A DNA stretch of 12,729 nt from assembly GCA_964496245.1 (NCBI GenBank), contig CAZBZG010000122.1, forward strand, positions 1-12,729, written 5' to 3'. Both the position numbers and the translations under genes were made by a program. The DNA comes from CAZBZG01 sp964496245 (GTDB lineage: Bacteria > Planctomycetota > SZUA-567). The notes under the pieces are model-generated. The model had not been told where the DNA came from. It saw only the letters and a program-made list of their open reading frames with translations, and searched no databases. Every line of letters starts with the position of its first letter. Positions within the stretch are counted from its first letter, which is position 1. This document shows, in pieces, positions 6,581 through 11,938 of this stretch.

Positions 6581-6898
6581 GTGGACCAACGCGAACCCGA
6601 GCGCGGCCCGGATCACGACGGTGGCGGATCCGCCCCGTCTGCCGACGCAGGACGCGAGGAACTGATGGCCCTGCTGCGCCTCGTGCCCGTGCTCGGACTG
6701 ACCGTGGCCGCGGGCATCGCGGCCGGGCTGCTTCTCGGACTGGAGATGGACCGTCGCCTGCCCCTCCACGGCGGAGGGACAATCGCGGGACTTCTCCTCG
6801 GCCTCGGACTCTCCTTCTTCTGGGCGTACCGACACATCGTCCGCCACCTGGAGAGGTTCGCACCCAAACGACATGACCGACACGAATCCAATCCATAG
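6581..6898 (+). CDS. atpZ: AtpZ/AtpI-like small membrane protein, first gene of the ATP synthase operon
   Basis: A 105-residue protein with a polar N-terminal tail (1-28) and two membrane helices (about 35-55 and 64-86) joined by a short loop with LEMDRRLP. The pattern of a Gly-rich helix, an LGxxxDRxL-like turn and a second helix ending in WAYRHIVR is that of the AtpZ/AtpI group, which accompanies F-ATPase operons and is proposed to help c-ring assembly or Mg/Ca transport. The GTG at 6581 is chosen because GAGAGG (6566-6571) is ten bases upstream; the in-frame TTG at 6572 would touch that site and leave no spacing. The gene overlaps the next one by 26 bp. Assignment rests on topology, motif and operon position. 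Confidence 0.75.
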   Translation: MDQREPERGPDHDGGGSAPSADAGREELMALLRLVPVLGLTVAAGIAAGLLLGLEMDRRLPLHGGGTIAGLLLGLGLSFFWAYRHIVRHLERFAPKRHDRHESNP

Positions 6899-7310
6899 CT
6901 TCCTGCGTTACCAGCGCAACATGCTTCTCTGCATCGCGCTGCTGACAGCCGCCGGGATCGGGGTGGCGGTCCTGGGCGTGGACCGGCCCGCCTGGGGCGC
7001 GGGCCTGGCCCTCGGCAGCGCCACGGGCCTGGTCAAGTTCCGCCTTCGGGTGCTCGCCCTGCTCCGCCTGGCCCAGGAGCAGGAATCAGCCAAACCCCAG
7101 GTGCGGGCGAGCCTGTTCGGGTATGCGCTCGCCGTCGGCGCGCTGGTCGTGGCCTGGCGCTTCCAGAATGTCTTCTCGCTCTGGGCGACGCTCGCCGGCC
7201 TGCTGCTGCCCAACTTGGTCCTGATCGCTGATGGTTTCCTACGGCCTCACAGGTTCGCCAAGACCGTGCCGGCCGCAAACGAATCTGGAGAACACGCGGA
7301 TGAAGGGTAG
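6873..7310 (+). CDS. atpI: ATP synthase subunit I-like membrane protein
   Basis: A 145-residue protein with four predicted membrane helices (about 18-35, 39-56, 80-96 and 100-120), the topology of the ATP synthase I family (AtpI/AtpR type). In other bacteria AtpI helps assemble or stabilise the c-ring and is not part of the final enzyme. The GAGLALGSATGLVKFRLR segment (42-59) resembles the Gly-rich helix followed by a basic stretch common in this family. It overlaps the preceding gene by 26 bp and the following atpB by 11 bp, and has no good ribosome site of its own, so coupled translation is likely. Sequence similarity in this family is low; the call leans on topology and place. Confidence 0.7.
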   Translation: MTDTNPIHSFLRYQRNMLLCIALLTAAGIGVAVLGVDRPAWGAGLALGSATGLVKFRLRVLALLRLAQEQESAKPQVRASLFGYALAVGALVVAWRFQNVFSLWATLAGLLLPNLVLIADGFLRPHRFAKTVPAANESGEHADEG

Positions 7311-8199
7311 AGGCCGACTCCCAGCCGTCTGTGCCGCCGTCTTCCTGGCCGGCGGCCGCTACGCGTGGGCGAGCGGCGTGGAGCTCCCGCCACCGCTTCA
7401 GATCGACGGATGGAACCTGAGCCACGACACCGTGATCATGTCCGGCGTCGTGGCCCTGCTCATCTACCTCCTCTGCTGGCTGGGCAGCCGCGCGCTCTCC
7501 AAGGACAATCCCGGCCGCGCCCAGGTCGTCCTCGAGCTGATCGTCTCCTCCTTCGACGGGCTGATCCGGCAGGCCATCGGCCCCAACCGCGGGCGCAAGT
7601 ACCTGCCGTACGTCGGCACCCTCTTCCTGTTTGTCTGGACCTCCAACATGATCGGGCTCCTGCCCCTCCCCCACTGGCAGATCGGGGGCGAGGCCTTCCA
7701 CGACTACAACCACAACGATCGATTCGATCCCGGCGAGTTCGATCCGGCCCTGGACGAGAACGGCAACGGCATCCACGACCCCGGCTTCCCGGTCCCGGCC
7801 TTCGAGGAGCCCACCAAGAACATCAACGTGCCCTTGGGGCTGGCCATTCTCTTCGTCATCCTGATCGGTCACGGCTCGGAGATCTACTACCACGGCCTGC
7901 GCGGGTACATCAAGGGCTACTTCTCGCCCGGCGGGATCATCGGGGTCTTCATGTTTCCGCTGAACGTGGTCAGCAAGGGAGCCGAGCTCGTCTCCATCAG
8001 TTTTCGTCTCTTCGGCAACATCTTCGGCGGCGTGGTCATCATCGTGGTGGTGAGCGGACTGCTCCATTACNNNNNNNNNNACATGATCCTCCCGCTGGGG
8101 CTCTATTTCTTCTTCGGGATCTTCGTGGGCACGGTGCAGGCCTTCGTCTTCACCATGCTGGCCATGACGTACATCGCCACCGGCTGCGCCGAGGAGTGA
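7300..8199 (+). CDS. atpB: ATP synthase F0 subunit a, with periplasmic-loop insertion and an assembly gap
   Basis: Subunit a forms the two half-channels that pass ions to the c-ring. The 299-residue product has the key arginine Arg236 in SFRLFGN (234-240) and the C-terminal TVQAFVFTMLAMTYI (278-292) carrying the conserved Gln280. Other family parts are FVWTSNMIGLLP (111-122) and PTKNINVPLGLA (171-182). Between those two, where E. coli has a short periplasmic loop, lies an insertion of about 45 residues with two Asp/Asn-rich motifs resembling Ca2+ loops (135-146 and 152-163). By eye alignment, the E. coli Glu219/His245 positions are Val245 and Gly273. The start at 7300 has GGAG nine bases upstream and gives a signal-like N-terminus. 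Residues 258-261 are unknown because of ten N at 8071-8080; the frame is the same on both sides, and the segment length is within about two residues of E. coli. Confidence 0.93.
   Translation: MKGRGRLPAVCAAVFLAGGRYAWASGVELPPPLQIDGWNLSHDTVIMSGVVALLIYLLCWLGSRALSKDNPGRAQVVLELIVSSFDGLIRQAIGPNRGRKYLPYVGTLFLFVWTSNMIGLLPLPHWQIGGEAFHDYNHNDRFDPGEFDPALDENGNGIHDPGFPVPAFEEPTKNINVPLGLAILFVILIGHGSEIYYHGLRGYIKGYFSPGGIIGVFMFPLNVVSKGAELVSISFRLFGNIFGGVVIIVVVSGLLHYXXXXMILPLGLYFFFGIFVGTVQAFVFTMLAMTYIATGCAEE
8071..8080. other. Run of ten N (assembly gap) inside atpB
   Basis: Ten undetermined bases lie between the RLFGN helix and the last helix of subunit a. The reading frame continues in phase if the gap really is ten bases. 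Its nominal size may be arbitrary. Confidence 0.99.
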
Positions 8200-8203
8200 T
8201 CGG

Positions 8204-8944
8204 ATGGAACTCGGCAACCTGGCTGCTTATCTGGGCTGCGCGCTCGCCATGGGCTTCGGCGCCATCGGCAGCGGCGTGGGCGAAGGCCGCGCGGCCATGG
8301 GCGCGCTGCGGGGCATGGTCCGCCAGCGCAAACTCCAGCCGCTCCTTCTGCGCAACATGCTGATCAGCCAGGCCATGAGCGAAACACCGGCCATCTTCGC
8401 CTTTGTCATCGCCATCCTGCTGCTCACCAAGGGAAACGAGAGTTTGTCCAACGGCGCGAGCCTGAGCCTGGCCCTCAGCTTCATCGGGGCCGGACTCTCG
8501 GTGGGCCTGGGCGCCCTGGGCGCAGGGGTGGGCTGCGGGCTCGTGGGGAGCGACGCCCTGGAGAGCATGGGCCGCTCGCCCCAGAGCCAGGGGCGCGTCT
8601 TCCCCTGGATGCTGATCAGCCAGGCCTGGGCCCAGACCGCCTCGGCCTTCGCCCTCGTGATCAGCCTCCTCCTCATCGTGTTCGGCGGCGGGAGCGCCAC
8701 GCCCTTTGCCGCGGCCGACATCGTGGCCAGCGCCAAGTACCTGGGCATGGGCCTGTGCATGGGCATGGGGGCCATCGGGCCGGCTCTGGGCATCTCCTAC
8801 ATCGGCGGCCGGCTCTGCCGCGCCATGGCCGACACGCCCGAACACTTCTCCACCCTCCGGAACACCTTCATCGTGGGCGCCGCCGTGTCGGAGTCCACAG
8901 CCGTCTATTCGCTCGTCATCAGTCTCGTGCTCATGACCCAGTGA
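8204..8944 (+). CDS. atpE: ATP synthase F0 subunit c, fused triple hairpin (six membrane helices)
   Basis: A 246-residue protein, about three times the normal c subunit, formed by three tandem c hairpins: about 1-77, 83-162 and 170-246. The repeats share a helix 1 of the GAIGxxxG type (residues 19, 103 and 189 onward) and a matching helix 2. At the ion-binding position, hairpin 1 has Glu60 (SETPAIF), hairpin 2 has Gln144 (AQTASAF) and hairpin 3 has Glu230 (SESTAVY). At the helix-1 partner position they have Glu27, Cys111 and Ile197. So only two of three hairpins keep the carboxylate that drives rotation, and only hairpin 3 has the EST..Y Na+-type pattern. The RQP-like polar loop is kept best in hairpin 1. 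GAGGAG at 8191-8196 precedes the ATG by seven bases. Multi-hairpin c subunits are known in archaeal/V-type enzymes and in Acetobacterium; a triple one in an F-type operon is unusual. Confidence 0.93.
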   Translation: MELGNLAAYLGCALAMGFGAIGSGVGEGRAAMGALRGMVRQRKLQPLLLRNMLISQAMSETPAIFAFVIAILLLTKGNESLSNGASLSLALSFIGAGLSVGLGALGAGVGCGLVGSDALESMGRSPQSQGRVFPWMLISQAWAQTASAFALVISLLLIVFGGGSATPFAAADIVASAKYLGMGLCMGMGAIGPALGISYIGGRLCRAMADTPEHFSTLRNTFIVGAAVSESTAVYSLVISLVLMTQ

Positions 8945-8957
8945 GAGGAGAATCGCG

Positions 8958-9218
8958 ATGGAAAAGGAAGTGGCACAAATCCTGCAGCAGGCGCTCATCA
9001 TGGCCGCCAGGTTTCTGGGCGCCGGCATCTGCATGGGCATCGGCGCGATCGGACCGGGCATCGGCGAAGGCTTCGCCGCCGGCAAAGCCTGCGAAGGCAT
9101 CAGCCGCCGGCCCGAGGAACAGCCGGTGCTCTTCCGGACCATGCTGATCGGCCAGGCGGTCAGCGAATCCACGGGCATCTACTCGCTCGTGATCGCGCTC
9201 ATCCTGATCTACGGTTAG
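8958..9218 (+). CDS. atpE: ATP synthase F0 subunit c, single hairpin with Na+-type, two-carboxylate site
   Basis: An 86-residue, two-helix c subunit of standard size, the membrane rotor unit. Helix 2 carries QAVSESTGIYSLVIALIL (66-83): Glu70, Ser71, Thr72 and Tyr75 match the Na+-binding set of Ilyobacter tartaricus c (Glu65, Ser66, Thr67, Tyr70). Helix 1 reads GPGIGEGFAAGKA (32-44); Glu37 replaces the usual Gln32, giving a second carboxylate as described for Fusobacterium nucleatum. The polar loop SRRPEE stands for the RQP loop that contacts the central stalk. AGGAG at 8946-8950 is seven bases before the ATG, 13 bp after the triple-hairpin gene. The two genes are co-transcribed, so a mixed ring is possible. 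Na+ coupling is inferred from residues only. Confidence 0.96.
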   Translation: MEKEVAQILQQALIMAARFLGAGICMGIGAIGPGIGEGFAAGKACEGISRRPEEQPVLFRTMLIGQAVSESTGIYSLVIALILIYG

Positions 9219-9244
9219 CCACGGGCTCGCGAAGCCGGTCTCGC

Positions 9245-9263
9245 TCCCGGCCGGCGTCCGGGA
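9245..9263 (+). promoter_or_regulatory. Stem-loop between the c-subunit and b-subunit genes
   Basis: TCCCGG (9245-9250) and CCGGGA (9258-9263) form a 6-bp stem with a 7-base loop in the 68-bp gap after the c genes. It covers the ATG at 9263 but not the ribosome site at 9275. Such stems after c genes can protect upstream mRNA and so raise c expression relative to b; that role is inferred here. Confidence 0.35.
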
Positions 9264-9274
9264 TGCGCATCCGC

Positions 9275-9289
9275 AAGGAGTGTTTCGTG
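9275..9289 (+). promoter_or_regulatory. Ribosome binding site deciding a GTG start for the first b-type gene
   Basis: AAGGAG (9275-9280) is followed after six bases by GTG (9287-9289), in frame with an upstream ATG at 9263 that has only a poor GGG site and lies in a stem-loop. The GTG is therefore the preferred start. Confidence 0.65.
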
Positions 9290-10285
9290 CGCAGGTTGTT
9301 CATTGTTGCGGTCATCGCCCTGTTCGGCGCCTACTGCTGGGCCGCCTACCGCAACCACACGTATGTGGAACTGCCCGACTACGAGACGGTCACGATCGAC
9401 CTGCTCGGCGGGCGCACGCCCGCAGCGTGGCGAGGCGGCACGGACGCCGAAGAACAAAAGTTGGCCGAGAAGTTCCGGCGGGATCACCTCGGGCGGCTCG
9501 CCATGCGCCGGCTCCAGCCCCTGCCCGGGAACCCCGTGTCCGTGGGCGGACGACCGCTCCCGCCTGGCGAATCCCTGGATCGGGACGACCTGCAGGCCTT
9601 GGTCGACCAGGCGCTGCAGAGAGGCGATACCGAGATCCGGCTCCGCGATCCAGCGCCCCTTCAGGCCTTGGAGGACCGAGACTTCCGCCTGCGCAATCCG
9701 ATCCGGGATCCCGCGCAGGACACCCTCCTCTTCCGGGGCGGCGAGCCCCTGACCAAGGAAGCGATCGACCGTCTCAAGGCGATCGGCCGCGAGCGGGTGG
9801 GCATCGTGGGCGCGGGCCAGCCCGTGGCGCCCCAGCCGGCGACCATGGCCATGGTCATCCTCATCTTCCTGGCGCTGGTCGCAGCGCTCAAGGAGACGCT
9901 CTGGACGCCCCTGCTCGCCCTGATCGACAGCCGGCAGCAGGACCTCGACCGCGGCAAGCAGCAGGCCAAGGCCAATCAGGCCGAGGCGGAACGCATCGAG
10001 ACCGAGGCCCGCGAGCAGCGGATCGCCCTGCGCGAGTCCTATCTCCGGAAGCTCGGCGCCACGCAGCGGGAGGCCCGGCAGGAGGCGGACCACATCGTGA
10101 CAGAGGCGAAGCAGGAAGCCGGGAAGCTGCGCGCCGAGACCGAACGGGAACTGGCTGAAGAGGTCGAACAGGCCGCATCCACGCTGCGCGAGCGCGTGCC
10201 CGCGCTCGCCCGCGAGATCGCGAACCGGCTGCTGGGTCGTGCCGCCGGCCGCCCAGACGGAAGCGGAGCCAACGCCGAGGATTGA
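9287..10285 (+). CDS. atpF: ATP synthase F0 subunit b-like, with extra N-terminal membrane segment and inserted domain
   Basis: A 332-residue protein whose C-terminal 140 residues look like subunit b, the peripheral stalk that holds F1 to F0. The membrane helix ATMAMVILIFLALVAALK (about 185-202) is followed by TPLLALIDSRQQDLDRG and a long, highly charged Glu/Arg/Gln-rich coiled coil to about residue 315. The N-terminal half is foreign to ordinary b (about 155-175 residues): a first hydrophobic segment (about 3-20, after basic residues) and then about 160 residues without membrane segments, Arg/Asp/Pro-rich. If both segments span the membrane, this domain is periplasmic and the coiled coil cytoplasmic. 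The first segment could instead be a cleaved signal peptide. I recognise no family in the inserted domain. The next gene has the same plan, so the two probably pair as b and b'. Confidence 0.8.
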   Translation: MRRLFIVAVIALFGAYCWAAYRNHTYVELPDYETVTIDLLGGRTPAAWRGGTDAEEQKLAEKFRRDHLGRLAMRRLQPLPGNPVSVGGRPLPPGESLDRDDLQALVDQALQRGDTEIRLRDPAPLQALEDRDFRLRNPIRDPAQDTLLFRGGEPLTKEAIDRLKAIGRERVGIVGAGQPVAPQPATMAMVILIFLALVAALKETLWTPLLALIDSRQQDLDRGKQQAKANQAEAERIETEAREQRIALRESYLRKLGATQREARQEADHIVTEAKQEAGKLRAETERELAEEVEQAASTLRERVPALAREIANRLLGRAAGRPDGSGANAED

Positions 10286-10289
10286 CGGA

Positions 10290-11309
10290 ATGCCCGACGC
10301 AGAACCGATACAATCCGATCCGGCCGGCCAGGACGAACGGGCCGCCCGCTCCCGCCCCCCGGGCTGGGGCTGGGTCAAGGCGTATGTCGGCATCTACGCC
10401 CTCCTGCTGGCGGTCTACATCCTCTACTGCTTCACCGCCTACCGCCGGCTCGATCCGCCGACCGCTTTCATCAACGTGGCCTTCCCCAGCGCACGGCCGC
10501 AAGGAGGTGAGGGGTATGCCGCGATCGATCCGGAGGATCTGGCGGGCGCGTTCGACGAGACGACCGGCCACGTGCGGCTCTGGAAGGAGCTCAGCTTCAT
10601 GAGCGAGGACGGACGCCGCTTCGAGATCCCGCCCCCCGCCCGACTCACCCGGCGCGAGGCCCTGGCCGTGGCTGAAACGATTCTGGCGGACGCCCGACGG
10701 ATCGGCGAGGGGGGCGCAGACATCGCTGCCGCGGAACTTTCCGCCGAAGAGCGGGCCGAACGCCTGCAGCACCTGAATGACCAGCGCACGATCCCGCCCT
10801 TTGCGATCTACCGCTCCGGGTGGTACGTGCCCTGGGCTTCGGTCATGACGCTCTACAACTTCGGGGGGCTGGTGCTGCTGCTCGTGGTGTTCCTGCGCCA
10901 GCCCGTGCGCGACTACCTCGATCAGAACGCCCGGGAGACGCGGGATGCCCTGGCGCGGGCCCGCGCCGCCCAGGAGGAGGCCGAGGCCCTCAAGCGCCGC
11001 TATGAAGAGATGCTCCAGAAGCTCGAGACGGAGAAGCAACGGCTCGAAGAGACGGGCAAGGCTGAGCTGGCCGAACAGCGAAAGCGCATTCTCGCTTCCG
11101 CGCGCCACGAGGCCGAAAGCATGCTCGAGAGCCTCCGCCAGAGCCTGGACGGCGAGGTGGCCGGCGCCGGCGCCGAGCTGCGCGTGGTCGTCGCGCAGGA
11201 AGCCGTCCAACTCGCCCGATCCCTGCTCAAGGAAGAGACGACCGACGCGGATCATGCAGCCGCGTTCGACGCCTTTGTCAAAGACGTCCAGGAAACGGAT
11301 CTCTCATGA
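10290..11309 (+). CDS. atpF: ATP synthase F0 subunit b'-like, with extra N-terminal membrane segment and inserted domain
   Basis: A 339-residue protein of the same plan as its neighbour. A polar, acidic tail (1-25) is followed by a first membrane helix rich in Tyr and Leu (about 29-50). Next comes a domain of about 130 residues (51-182) with a Glu/Ala-rich helical stretch near its end (143-165). A second membrane helix (about 186-203) leads through FLRQPVRDYLDQNARE into a long coiled coil (210-320), which is the classical subunit b part. Two b-type genes in a row are usual where the stalk is a b/b' heterodimer, as in cyanobacteria and many alphaproteobacteria. The ATG at 10290 has GAGG nine bases upstream; the frame stays open further up but only within the preceding gene. 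It starts 4 bp after the previous stop and overlaps atpH by 4 bp (ATGA). The inserted domain is not recognisably the same sequence as in the neighbour. Confidence 0.8.
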   Translation: MPDAEPIQSDPAGQDERAARSRPPGWGWVKAYVGIYALLLAVYILYCFTAYRRLDPPTAFINVAFPSARPQGGEGYAAIDPEDLAGAFDETTGHVRLWKELSFMSEDGRRFEIPPPARLTRREALAVAETILADARRIGEGGADIAAAELSAEERAERLQHLNDQRTIPPFAIYRSGWYVPWASVMTLYNFGGLVLLLVVFLRQPVRDYLDQNARETRDALARARAAQEEAEALKRRYEEMLQKLETEKQRLEETGKAELAEQRKRILASARHEAESMLESLRQSLDGEVAGAGAELRVVVAQEAVQLARSLLKEETTDADHAAAFDAFVKDVQETDLS

Positions 11310-11866
11310 ACGAAAGCGTCATCGCTTCCCGCTACGCCAACGGCCTTGCGAGCCATGCCAGCGAGCAGAATGCGCTGGAGGATGTCCGCGCGGACCTCAA
11401 CACGCTCGCGGATCTCCTCGATCCGGAGCGGGGGGAGATCGCGGCCGCGGAATTGCCCGACTTGCTGGCGAGTCCCGCCATCCCGGACGCGGACAAGATC
11501 CGGATCACCGACACCCTGTGCGCGAAGCTCGAGATCGGCAAAATCGTCAGCCAGTTCCTGAACGTGCTCATCCGGAAGAGACGGATCAACATCGTGGGCG
11601 AAATCGCCCGCCAGTACGACCGCATCTCAAGCGATCTTCAGGGGGTGGCCAACGCGGTCGCCGAGTCTGCGGCGCCCCTCACCCCCGCGCAGGAGGAGGA
11701 CCTCAACGCGGCCCTGGCCCGGGCCACGGGCCGGCGCGTGCAGCTTTCGGTGCGCGTCGACCCCGAACTCGTGGCCGGCCTCCGCGTGCGCCTGGCCGAC
11801 CGCGTGATCGACGGCACCCTGGCGGGCCGCCTGGACCGGCTGGGCGAGCGCCTCCGGAGAGCGTGA
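11306..11866 (+). CDS. atpH: ATP synthase F1 subunit delta
   Basis: A 186-residue protein of normal length for delta, which joins the peripheral stalk to the top of the alpha/beta hexamer. It starts with the family pattern SRYANGL (8-14, like RYAKAL), has a helical N-terminal domain with FLNVLIRKRRINIV in the middle, and ends with the delta signature region in which VDPELVAGLRVRLADRVIDGTL (about 151-172) matches the usual D-x-L-I-G-G-x-x-x-x-x-G-D-x-x-x-D-G-S pattern, with Ala replacing one Gly. Its start overlaps the stop of the upstream b' gene in ATGA, so translation is coupled. Its presence shows this is a standard F-type operon and not the delta-less N-ATPase type. Confidence 0.93.
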   Translation: MNESVIASRYANGLASHASEQNALEDVRADLNTLADLLDPERGEIAAAELPDLLASPAIPDADKIRITDTLCAKLEIGKIVSQFLNVLIRKRRINIVGEIARQYDRISSDLQGVANAVAESAAPLTPAQEEDLNAALARATGRRVQLSVRVDPELVAGLRVRLADRVIDGTLAGRLDRLGERLRRA

Positions 11867-11878
11867 GATCTACGGACG

Positions 11879-11896
11879 CGGCCGGTCAGCCGGCCG
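11879..11896 (+). promoter_or_regulatory. Perfect GC-rich stem-loop between atpH and atpA
   Basis: CGGCCGG (11879-11885), tetraloop TCAG, and CCGGCCG (11890-11896) form a very stable 7-bp stem 12 bases after the atpH stop. No T-run follows, and atpA has its own good ribosome site, so it is more likely an mRNA processing or stability element, or a partial attenuator, than a terminator. Confidence 0.45.
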
Positions 11897-11938
11897 ACGA
11901 CAACACTTGGCAGCAACTGCGCCCGAGGAGTCAGACCC

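Noticed and set aside
8204..8944. A V/A-type K subunit
   Set aside because: Multi-hairpin c proteins occur there, but the surrounding a, b, delta and alpha genes are clearly F-type and the hairpins resemble the F-type c next door.
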